This document shows positions 47,618-56,052 of a stretch of 64,000 nt of DNA, one piece after another. Numbering within the stretch: the stretch's first letter is position 1; every line of letters begins with the position of its first letter. A program made the position numbers and the translations under genes. Origin of the DNA: a bacterium (GTDB lineage: Bacteria; Bacteroidota; Bacteroidia; Flavobacteriales_D; Sanyastnellaceae); the NCBI GenBank assembly GCA_029979565.1, contig JAPOHG010000002.1, positions 62,001-126,000 of the forward strand, read 5' to 3'. Below the pieces are notes generated by a model, which did not search any database, was not told where the DNA came from, and saw nothing but the letters and a program-made list of their open reading frames with translations.

Positions 47618-49349
47618 TCATGGAGGTTAGGAATTCCTCGTTGCTTCGGGTTTGTTCCATACGCTCCTTCATGAATTCCATGGCTTCGATGGGGTTCATA
47701 TCTGCAAGGTGCTTGCGCAAAATCCAGATGCGCTGCAAGGTCTCTTTATCCAAGAGCAAGTCTTCACGACGCGTTCCAGAGGTCAAGATGTCAATTGCAG
47801 GATAAATGCGGCGGTTGGAAATGCGACGGTCGAGTTGCAACTCCATATTACCGGTGCCTTTGAATTCCTCGAAAATCACCTCGTCCATCTTCGATCCGGT
47901 CTCTGTGAGTGCCGTTGCAATGATGGAGAGCGAGCCGCCGTTTTCGATGTTCCGAGCAGCTCCGAAGAACCGCTTGGGCTTCTGAAGAGCATTCGCTTCA
48001 ACACCACCGCTCAGAATTTTGCCTGAGCTGGGTGAAACGGTATTGTAGGCCCTCGCCAATCGCGTGATGGAATCAAGGAGAATACACACATCATGTCCGC
48101 ATTCAACCATGCGCTTGGCTTTTTCCAAAACAAGGTTGGCGATGCGTACGTGCCGGTCTGCAGGTTCATCAAACGTTGAGGCTATAACCTCTGCATTTAC
48201 GCTGCGCTTCATGTCCGTCACTTCTTCGGGACGCTCATCGATGAGCAAAATCAACAGGTACACTTCGGGGTGGTTCAAGGCGATGGCGTTGGCCACGTCT
48301 TTGAGCAAGGTCGTCTTACCGGTTTTCGGTTGTGAAACCAACATGCCCCGTTGGCCTTTTCCGACAGGAGCAAAGAGGTCCATCAGGCGGGTGCTGATGT
48401 TGCCTCCGCGCGTGCTCAAATTGAACCGTTCTTGGGGGAACAAAGGGGTTAAGAATTTGAAAGGAATGCGATCCCGGACCCATTCAGGTGAACGCCCATT
48501 GATGCTCATTACATCGATCAGTGGATAGAATTTCTCTCCGATTCGCGGCGGTCTAACCTTGGCGATAACCGTGTCTCCCGTTTGAAGCGAAAATTGCTTG
48601 ATCTGTCGGGAGGTGACATAAACGTCATCCGGTGAATTGAGGTAATTGTAATCCGCGGAACGCAAGAAACCATAGCCTTCTTGTTGAATTTCGAGCACAC
48701 CTTCAGCGGTGATAATGCCATCGAAATTGAAGCCATGTTCTTCCGGCTCGCTCAAGAATTTGTCTCGGTTATTGCGTCGATCATTGCGTCGATCGCTGTT
48801 GCGTCGGTCGTTGTTGCGGTCATTATTACGTCGATCGTTGTTGCGGTCGTTGCGTCGGTCGTTATTGCGGCGATCGTTGTTGCGTTCGCTGCGGTCGTTA
48901 CGTCGGTCGCTGTCACGCTCGTTTCGACGTTCCTGGCCTTTCTCTTCATTGGGACCATCCTTGCCTTCTGTCGGTGCAGGAGCGTCGGATGACTCCTCAG
49001 CGGCCTTTCGGCGGGCTCGTCGTTCTCGGATGGCGTCTCCTGGCTTGCGTTCCTTTTTTTCTTCGGAAGCACCGGATGCCTCTTTGGAATTCTTTTCGCG
49101 GGATTCTTCAGAGGAAGGGGCATCCGACTTTTTGGCTCGGGGATTGCGCGTGCGCTTGCCCTTGTCATCTTCTTTTTTTGCTTTGGCGGGAGCCTTTTTC
49201 GCAGCGGCCGGTTGCAATGCTTGTTCGTCCAAGATGCTGTAAACCAAATCTTGTTTTTTCAGCTTCTCAGCACGTGCAACGCCGAGTTTTTTCGCAATTT
49301 CCTTCAGTTCAAGAACCTTCTTTGCGTTCAATTCAATGATGTCGTACAT
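47610..49349 (-). CDS. rho: Transcription termination factor Rho with long Arg/Asn/Asp-rich N-terminal insertion
   Basis: [19 protein letters not shown]-domain; [21 protein letters not shown] insertion; [57 protein letters not shown]. Confidence 0.97.
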   Translation of the reverse strand: MYDIIELNAKKVLELKEIAKKLGVARAEKLKKQDLVYSILDEQALQPAAAKKAPAKAKKEDDKGKRTRNPRAKKSDAPSSEESREKNSKEASGASEEKKERKPGDAIRERRARRKAAEESSDAPAPTEGKDGPNEEKGQERRNERDSDRRNDRSERNNDRRNNDRRNDRNNDRRNNDRNNDRRNSDRRNDRRNNRDKFLSEPEEHGFNFDGIITAEGVLEIQQEGYGFLRSADYNYLNSPDDVYVTSRQIKQFSLQTGDTVIAKVRPPRIGEKFYPLIDVMSINGRSPEWVRDRIPFKFLTPLFPQERFNLSTRGGNISTRLMDLFAPVGKGQRGMLVSQPKTGKTTLLKDVANAIALNHPEVYLLILLIDERPEEVTDMKRSVNAEVIASTFDEPADRHVRIANLVLEKAKRMVECGHDVCILLDSITRLARAYNTVSPSSGKILSGGVEANALQKPKRFFGAARNIENGGSLSIIATALTETGSKMDEVIFEEFKGTGNMELQLDRRISNRRIYPAIDILTSGTRREDLLLDKETLQRIWILRKHLADMNPIEAMEFMKERMEQTRSNEEFLTSMNG

Positions 49350-49450
49350 CCAGTATGTGTGTGTAATCTTGTTAGGTGCATCTACGCTTTTAGCAAGTTC
49401 CTGTTTCCGATTGGGAAACGATGACTCAGAAAGTGTTTAGGGAAAAGATT

Positions 49451-49469
49451 GCTGTACCTCGTGTACAGC
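49451..49469 (-). terminator. Hairpin GCTGTAC-CTCGT-GTACAGC between phosphoesterase and rho (terminator or rho leader element)
   Basis: Perfect 7-bp arms; minus-strand reading is followed by AATCTTTTCCC. Confidence 0.5.
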
Positions 49470-49511
49470 CTGCATGCCTGCTCCTCGCATAGACGTTACA
49501 AGTATACGCAA

Positions 49512-50045
49512 TTATTCTTTGTTTGGCGCATTTTTCAATCGGTCGCCGAGTTCAACCACGTGCATTTGATCCAGATGACCCCTGGCAATGCTGAATTTTA
49601 CCAATGTTCGTGTCCGGTGAAAACCGTGCAAGCCTGCGGCCCCCGGGTTCACGTACAGTCCTCCAAAGCTCTCGTCGCGCTGTACCTTGAGCAGGTGGCT
49701 GTGGCCACAGATGAATACATCGGGACGGTTGGCATCCAAAAGGCGACGAATTCCCTTGGCATACCTGCCAGGCCGACCGCCAATGTGGGTCATGCAAAAC
49801 CGCACCCCTTGAATCTCCCAATGCAGGATTTCATCGGTTTCGGAACGCATCTTGTGATCGTCGATGTTGCCGAATACCACCCGGAGTTTGACATTGAGTT
49901 GCTGCATGGCATCCAGAACAGACAGGCTCCCAACGTCACCGGCGTGCCAAATCTCGTCGCAACCTGACAAATGATGTGTCATGCGCTCGTCCCAATGGCT
50001 GTGCGTATCCGATAACAACCCAATGTGAACGGTGTCCTTCGGCAT
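49512..50045 (-). CDS. YfcE/MJ0936-type metallophosphoesterase
   Basis: IGLLSDTHSHWDE, IWHAGDVGSLSVLDAM, VFGNIDDHKMR, HIGGRPGRY, FICGHSHLLKV, VNPGAAGLHG. Start set at MPKDTVHIGLL. Confidence 0.92.
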   Translation of the reverse strand: MPKDTVHIGLLSDTHSHWDERMTHHLSGCDEIWHAGDVGSLSVLDAMQQLNVKLRVVFGNIDDHKMRSETDEILHWEIQGVRFCMTHIGGRPGRYAKGIRRLLDANRPDVFICGHSHLLKVQRDESFGGLYVNPGAAGLHGFHRTRTLVKFSIARGHLDQMHVVELGDRLKNAPNKE

Positions 50046-50137
50046 GGTGTTTGGTTTGGTGCAAGGAAGCCTATTTTCGGAACATGTACAAGGACCAATC
50101 TGCCCACAAATCCATTGCATTTCATCTTGTGAAACAC

Positions 50138-52024
50138 ATGCGATGGTTGGTGCCTTTGATCCTTTTCTTGGCACACGGTTTTGGGGCCGTCGCGCAAACA
50201 AAGATTCCCAAACGCGCCCAACGGCAATTGGATGATGCAATTGAAAAGTACATGAAACGGGATGTGCGAGGTGCATTTGAAGCGGTCAATGCGGCGTTAA
50301 GGGACGCGCCGACCTGCGCGGATGCTTGGATGCTCAAAAGCCAATTGCACGAGGGTCAATCAGAATGGGTTCCCGCGGCCCATGCCCTGAATCAAGCCAT
50401 AGCGTCCAACGGCGAATTGCTGCGTAAATGGCGGGAAAAACTTGCTCGACTAGAATTTCGTGCTGGGTCCTATGAGGCAGCACTTGCTGTGGTTGAAGGA
50501 GGCGTAATCACGGATTCTTTGCTCGAGGCATGCATTCGTTTTGCCGCTGACGCGGTGAAGCAACCCATGGAATTGAATCCAGCGCCGCTAGCGGGAACGC
50601 TCAACAGCGATGCACCAGAATATTACCCAGCATTGTATGCGACGGGTGATCGCATGATTTTCACCCGTCAAATTGGAGGGGATGCTCGTATGACAGGACA
50701 AGAAGACTTTTACGAGGCCAGGCTATCGGATGATGGGACTTGGAATGTGTTCCGGGAACTTGTGGAGATCAACACCCCGGGAAATGAAGGAGCCCCAACG
50801 GTAAGGGGGGACGGTCGGCAGCTCATTTTCACCGCTTGTGACGGCTTGGATGGGGCATACGGCAGACGAACAGGAGAAGGCAGTTGCGATTTGTTTTATG
50901 CTGATTTTGACGTTTCCGAAGGTCGGTTTAGACGGGAGATAAACATCGTTGACCTCAACAGCAAGGCGTGGGAAAGCCAGCCTTCGCTCAGTTCCGATGG
51001 ACGTTGGTTGTTTTTTGTTCGCGCCTACAGGAACCAAGACGGTCGGGTGATTCAGGACATCTACCAGTCTGAGCGCCAATCAGACAATTCATGGAGTCGT
51101 CCTGCTCGACTTCCGAAAACCATCAACACGGATGGGCGTGAAGAAAACCCGGTGCTTCACAGCGACGGCAAGACACTGTATTTTGCATCCAACGGACACG
51201 CTGGAATGGGAGGGCTGGACCTTTTCGTTTCAAGGCGGCAACCGGACGGATCTTGGTCAAAAGCGGAGAACCTCGGATTCCCCATTAATTCAAGTGGCGA
51301 TGAAAACAGTCTGCAAGTATTTCCGGATGGAAAAACCGCTTTGTTCGCGACCGATCGAGAAGTACCGGGGAATTTGGATCTATGGCAATTTGAGTTGCCC
51401 GGACATGCCACAGCTGAATCGGTAGTGCTCTGGAGCGGTGAGGTTCTGGATGCGACCTCCAAACGACCCATCCGTGCATCCGTTCAGGTTTTGGACCGAT
51501 TTGGAAATACGATTGGTCAGCAAACCAGCTCCTCAGTGGATGGCGGTTTTACCCTGACCTTTCCTGTAACTGAGCGGGTGATCTTACAGATTGATGAGCC
51601 GGGATACGGTTCTTATTCGAAAACCCTCGAACCCGCAGAAGGACAAGACCCTTTTGTGTCCATTGCGCTGCAGCGTCTTCAAGTTGGAACGGTACTGGTG
51701 CTCAATGACGTCCGCTTCGAGCGTTCTTCTGCAGCGCTTGATGCCAGTTTTCAGCCGGATTTGGAACAGCTTGCGAGGACCCTCAATGGGACCAATCTGC
51801 GCATTCGCATCGCCGGCCACACAGATGGGGAGGGAAGTGCCGAGCGCAACCAGGTACTCAGTGAAAATCGTGCAATGGCTGTTGCCCGTTTTTTGGAAGA
51901 CTTGGGGATTGATCCAAGCAGGATGGAAACGATCGGTTACGGCATGTCTCAACCCATAGCCACCAACGAAACATCGGAAGGACGCGCACAAAACCGCCGC
52001 ACGGAGATTGAAATCATTCAATAA
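50138..52024 (+). CDS. TPR / PD40-propeller / regulatory-like / OmpA domain protein (PorE-like)
   Basis: MRWLVPLILFLAHGFGAVAQ signal; TPR-like N-terminus; PD40 repeats (SQPSLSSDGRWLFFVR, NPVLHSDGKTLYFASNGHAGMGGLDLFVSRR); SGEVLDATSKRPIRASVQVLD; OmpA (LRIRIAGHTDGEGSAERNQVLSENRAMAVARFLEDLGIDPSRMETIGYGMSQPIATNETSEGRAQNRRTEIEI). Confidence 0.88.
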   Translation: MRWLVPLILFLAHGFGAVAQTKIPKRAQRQLDDAIEKYMKRDVRGAFEAVNAALRDAPTCADAWMLKSQLHEGQSEWVPAAHALNQAIASNGELLRKWREKLARLEFRAGSYEAALAVVEGGVITDSLLEACIRFAADAVKQPMELNPAPLAGTLNSDAPEYYPALYATGDRMIFTRQIGGDARMTGQEDFYEARLSDDGTWNVFRELVEINTPGNEGAPTVRGDGRQLIFTACDGLDGAYGRRTGEGSCDLFYADFDVSEGRFRREINIVDLNSKAWESQPSLSSDGRWLFFVRAYRNQDGRVIQDIYQSERQSDNSWSRPARLPKTINTDGREENPVLHSDGKTLYFASNGHAGMGGLDLFVSRRQPDGSWSKAENLGFPINSSGDENSLQVFPDGKTALFATDREVPGNLDLWQFELPGHATAESVVLWSGEVLDATSKRPIRASVQVLDRFGNTIGQQTSSSVDGGFTLTFPVTERVILQIDEPGYGSYSKTLEPAEGQDPFVSIALQRLQVGTVLVLNDVRFERSSAALDASFQPDLEQLARTLNGTNLRIRIAGHTDGEGSAERNQVLSENRAMAVARFLEDLGIDPSRMETIGYGMSQPIATNETSEGRAQNRRTEIEIIQ

Positions 52025-54080
52025 GCTTCCATCGCCAGGAGATCCAAATGCTGCGTGGGGGAGCAGGATTGAAATACCTCCCACCGAAGGCGTTTGTTTG
52101 CAACCATCCAGAGAAGTTGGCATCGAGAACGTTCCGAACACCAACTTGAACGGTATGTGCACCACGGGCGCGTTCTATTGAAGCATTGAGTCGGTGCTGT
52201 GATGCGGCCCAATCGTCTCTGCTATTGTGCAATTTGATGCGGTCAAACCAGTGGTATTGCCACCTCCAAGTCCATGCGCCGTGGGACAGCGCTCCCGCAG
52301 TTCCTGCGCTGTGAAGCGGCGTTCCTGGGACCACATCTGCAAACGGGTCGAAAGCGTGACGGTTGATGTTCAACCAGCCGTTGAAAAGAAACGTAGCCTG
52401 ATGAGCAATCATGTAAAGCATTTGAGTGGAAGCTTCCACACCAGCCATTCGCAGGCCTTCCACATTGTCCATAAAAATCCCATCCGTTGGACCGGGTACT
52501 TGTGCAATGGCTCCAATAACGCGTTGATGATACGCTTGTATGGAACAATCCAATGTGGACGATTCAGTCACATGGGACCATGTTGCGCCAATTTCGAGGG
52601 CCTGCGCTTGCTCCGATTGCAAATTGTAGGGTTGGTATCCCTCGGGGTCAATCAATTCGAATGAGGTTGGATGGCTTCCTCCGGTTCCCCATTGGGCAAA
52701 AACACGAAGTTTCGGCGTGGACTGGTAGGCGACTTGAAGAAATGGAAGCCATTCGAAGGCCGTGTATGATTCGGCGTAGATTCCTGTGCTGTCTCCAATG
52801 ATTCGGCGGATTCCATCTGTGGATCGATTGAAGTTCTCAGCTGCAAGCTGTGCATCGATTTGCCACTTGTCCTTCCACTCGAAACGGGTGCCAATGCCCG
52901 CCCAGTGGCTTTGCGTAAACGATTCAAGGGCATACCGCAATGCGTCGGAGGCGTATGCATTGTCCTGCTCGTCGAGGGTCAACCATTCATAACGCAGGAT
53001 GAAAGATTGGTCGAGCGTGAGTTTGCCTTGGGTACCCACCGCCTTGGATTGCGCTCTCCACAAGCGCATTGAGACGAAGTCCTCGTTTTCCTTTTTGAAG
53101 CCATTGAAAAAGGGGGATGTGCCAAAGGGATTGGATTTCTTTGAATGTTGCCCATACAGCCACATTCCGTTGCGGCTGCGCTCGAATTGGGACGTTCGAC
53201 TCCAACCTGCCCAAGATCGTTTTCTGTTGACGTGTGCATCGTAGGGCGCACCTGGGCCTTCGGTGGGGTTCAGCAAGGCATCGCTCTCATTTAATCCGCC
53301 GGGAAGCCCCCATTCAGCATCCATCCATCCAAGCCAGGTTCGCTGTTCCACGCCGGGTCTACCGTTGTGAATCCATTGCGCTTCAGCTTGGTTTTTGCGG
53401 TTGTGCTCTTGTTGACGGTAGCCAGGCGATTCATTCCAAAACATCCGAACGTGCAGTGCGTTGTCGCCACGATTGTCAAGCTTCTGCGTATGCGAAAATC
53501 CGGATTCTTGGGACCCGCCACCTGCAGCTCCGGCACCCGGACTGCGCAGCACAGCATAACCATTGGTCTCGTTTTTCAGGTTGTGAAACGAGGGCAAGCT
53601 CGTACCGATGAGGGCTCCTCCGTACGCATTTCCGTAAAGTGCGCCAACGGGTCCTTTGACCACTTCCAATCGATGAAGCCATTGCGGATTACAGAGTTCC
53701 AACGGACTGTTTCCACTGGCATTCGTAAGCACAAAGCCATCCATGAGCAAAAGAACGTTGCGCACGCCATAGGGAGAACGTAGCCCGCTGCTTCGCATTT
53801 GGAGTCTACGAGAGCCACCGGTTCCTCGCGTTTCCATGTAGACTCCTGGAACAGAATTCAGTGCGTCCTGCAGGTCAGGAGAATGACCATTTTGAAGATC
53901 TGACGCTTGAAGAACGGCCACATTCGCGGCAGTCCGTGCTTTGGTTGATGGGATGCGAAGAGCAAGCACTTCAGCCGGCTGCACCGACGTCGTATCGACG
54001 AGTTTATTCGTTTGCGTTTCTGCGACAAATGGGATGGTCAGGAATGCAAAACCGGCGATGAGGACCAGTGGTCGATTCAT
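52014..54080 (-). CDS. TonB-dependent receptor
   Basis: Plug: LQDALNSVPGVYMETRGTGGSRRLQMRSSGLRSPYGVRNVLLLMDGF; C-terminal beta barrel ending in ...IWISWRWKLIE. Confidence 0.9.
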   Translation of the reverse strand: MNRPLVLIAGFAFLTIPFVAETQTNKLVDTTSVQPAEVLALRIPSTKARTAANVAVLQASDLQNGHSPDLQDALNSVPGVYMETRGTGGSRRLQMRSSGLRSPYGVRNVLLLMDGFVLTNASGNSPLELCNPQWLHRLEVVKGPVGALYGNAYGGALIGTSLPSFHNLKNETNGYAVLRSPGAGAAGGGSQESGFSHTQKLDNRGDNALHVRMFWNESPGYRQQEHNRKNQAEAQWIHNGRPGVEQRTWLGWMDAEWGLPGGLNESDALLNPTEGPGAPYDAHVNRKRSWAGWSRTSQFERSRNGMWLYGQHSKKSNPFGTSPFFNGFKKENEDFVSMRLWRAQSKAVGTQGKLTLDQSFILRYEWLTLDEQDNAYASDALRYALESFTQSHWAGIGTRFEWKDKWQIDAQLAAENFNRSTDGIRRIIGDSTGIYAESYTAFEWLPFLQVAYQSTPKLRVFAQWGTGGSHPTSFELIDPEGYQPYNLQSEQAQALEIGATWSHVTESSTLDCSIQAYHQRVIGAIAQVPGPTDGIFMDNVEGLRMAGVEASTQMLYMIAHQATFLFNGWLNINRHAFDPFADVVPGTPLHSAGTAGALSHGAWTWRWQYHWFDRIKLHNSRDDWAASQHRLNASIERARGAHTVQVGVRNVLDANFSGWLQTNAFGGRYFNPAPPRSIWISWRWKLIE

Positions 54081-55477
54081 TCCGCATGGACGACTTGAAA
54101 GGATGCCGTTCGGGTGCCCTGCGCATGGGTCAAGGCGATGAAGTACGATCCATCAGACCATCCCTCGGTTTCAAGCGTCAATGGGCTGTTGCTTACTCGT
54201 CCTTGGGCCACCGCTTCACCGGTGAATGAATACACCGTGTACTCCGCATTGTGTACATCATGATTCCATGCGAACTGAATGCGGTCTGTACAAGGATTGG
54301 GGAACGCTACCGGTCTCAATTCATCTGGTCGCTCCGATACGGTGGACGCGAAGGCCTCATTTCGGAATTCTTTGATGATGTTGGGGCCGCTCCCGGGGTA
54401 AGAGGGACCATTAAACGCCACGTAGACCGATCCCGTGTAGGGATTGATGGCTACGTCGCGGATGCGCTGGTTGAAGCTCGAAAAGAACTGGTCTTCACTG
54501 GTGACACTCAATCCATCTTCCGAAAGGTGAAGAACGCTCAAGCGCTCGTATTGCGCTCCCAATCCCCCAAGCACTGAAAGCAAGACGCTGTGCTGCCATT
54601 CCGGAATGGCTTCGTGGTTGTAGTATTCGATGCCATTGACGGCGATGCACGGTGTCCATGCTTTGAGGGGTTCAACCACGTTGTTCTCCACGCAGAAATC
54701 TTGCTCGGCTGGCGTGTTGCAAAATCCTTCCACCTGTGGCCAGCCGTAATTGCCCCCGGCTTCGATGATGTTGAATTCATCATTGGAATTTTGCCCGTGT
54801 TCGCTCGCGTAGATGATGCCATTCGGCCCCAATGCCAATCCTTGGCTGTTGCGGTTGCCCAAGGTGTAGATGTACGAGTCGGGGAAGGGGTTGTCTTCGG
54901 GAATGCTGCCGTCCAAGTTCAAACGCAAGGTCTTACCCTGAAGGGAATTCATCGATTGGGAAAGTCCTGATGCTCCCACATCTCCGGCCGTCATCAGGAG
55001 TGTATTGTCCGGCAAGACGAGGAGCCGGCTGCCGTTGTGAATGCCTCCTGCATCAAGGGTGAGCAGGAATTCTTCATTGACCAGCTCGGTTCCATTCCAA
55101 TCGAAAACACTGAGGTATTCTTGGCCATTCCAGGAGCTTCCAGCGCAGTAGACCACATAAACTTTAGGCGACGTTTCCCAGTCGGGATGCATGACCATTC
55201 CCAGCATTCCCGGTTCACCGTTTCCACTGTTCATGACGTTTTTCTCCAACACGGTGGTGTAGTCACCGGTCGTGGGATCGATGCGCAGGACCTCGCCTTT
55301 ACGGGAGGTCATCCACAGGTGGTCGTCGGGCCCCCACAGGATTTCCCAAGGGATTTGCATGCCGGTGACCAGGTCGTATTCCGTCAACGTCGTATTGCCG
55401 ATTTCCCAGGTTGGCTGGCCGGTGGCAGTCATGGCTAAAAAGCCAAAGACACTGAGGAGTGCAGGTTTCAATTTCAT
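54077..55477 (-). CDS. PQQ-dependent sugar dehydrogenase (GDH-B-like) with T9SS type A sorting domain
   Basis: LVTGMQIPWEILWGPDDHLWMTSRKGEVLRID, LGMVMHPDW, LGNRNSQGLALGPNGIIYASEHGQNSNDEFNIIEAGGNYGWPQVEG; C-term VAFPNPCTDRIQFAW...GSYFIALTHAQGTRTASFQVVHAE. Confidence 0.9.
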   Translation of the reverse strand: MKLKPALLSVFGFLAMTATGQPTWEIGNTTLTEYDLVTGMQIPWEILWGPDDHLWMTSRKGEVLRIDPTTGDYTTVLEKNVMNSGNGEPGMLGMVMHPDWETSPKVYVVYCAGSSWNGQEYLSVFDWNGTELVNEEFLLTLDAGGIHNGSRLLVLPDNTLLMTAGDVGASGLSQSMNSLQGKTLRLNLDGSIPEDNPFPDSYIYTLGNRNSQGLALGPNGIIYASEHGQNSNDEFNIIEAGGNYGWPQVEGFCNTPAEQDFCVENNVVEPLKAWTPCIAVNGIEYYNHEAIPEWQHSVLLSVLGGLGAQYERLSVLHLSEDGLSVTSEDQFFSSFNQRIRDVAINPYTGSVYVAFNGPSYPGSGPNIIKEFRNEAFASTVSERPDELRPVAFPNPCTDRIQFAWNHDVHNAEYTVYSFTGEAVAQGRVSNSPLTLETEGWSDGSYFIALTHAQGTRTASFQVVHAE

Positions 55478-55504
55478 GACCGAAATTTAAGCCACAAACC
55501 TTTC

Positions 55505-56044
55505 TTGATGATGATTGAGTTCCACCGTTGGTTCGCCCTTGCATTTTTCGTTTTGGCTGCAATGCTATTCCCTTCGATTTCTTCGGCCCAAGCCCCCGAC
55601 TGGATGTTTGCATTGGAAGGCTCGTATGTTGGTCGTTTTGAGATGCCGTCAGGAGAAGACGATGTCATGACTACTGTGGATGCACGTTTGGATGGCAAAC
55701 GCAGTGGCGCCGAAGATGGTTTCGTGCTTCAGTTCGCACGAGAAGCCGCTTCGGGCATTGTGAAGGAAGCACAAATGTGGTCGTGGAATGACGCTGCTGG
55801 CACCCTCGATGTTACCGCCATTTCAGATGGACAGCGTGCCGAGAGCCAATGGTTTGCTTCACCGAAGGGCCTCGCGGTGAACCTCACCAGAGGGGGGACG
55901 GTCGCTGGCGCTGCAGCGATCGAACGATTGCGCCTGGAACGCCTGCCTGGTCAATTGCGGTTGACGAAGCAGTACAACCTCGGTGACGGCGAATGGACCA
56001 TGCAATGGCGCTACATTCTCGACGATTACGTGGGGGAGGAATGA
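55505..56044 (+). CDS. Hypothetical secreted protein
   Basis: Signal peptide (FALAFFVLAAMLFPSISSAQA), then a beta-rich domain of no recognised family. Confidence 0.6.
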   Translation: MMMIEFHRWFALAFFVLAAMLFPSISSAQAPDWMFALEGSYVGRFEMPSGEDDVMTTVDARLDGKRSGAEDGFVLQFAREAASGIVKEAQMWSWNDAAGTLDVTAISDGQRAESQWFASPKGLAVNLTRGGTVAGAAAIERLRLERLPGQLRLTKQYNLGDGEWTMQWRYILDDYVGEE

Positions 56045-56052
56045 GCCTGGTA

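Noticed and set aside
48681-48992. Plus-strand ORF encoding very hydrophobic repeats ([25 protein letters not shown]) and Arg/Leu ORF 48709-49242
   Set aside because: Mirror-strand readings of the rho RRND repeat DNA; an artefact of the low-complexity sequence, not a membrane protein.
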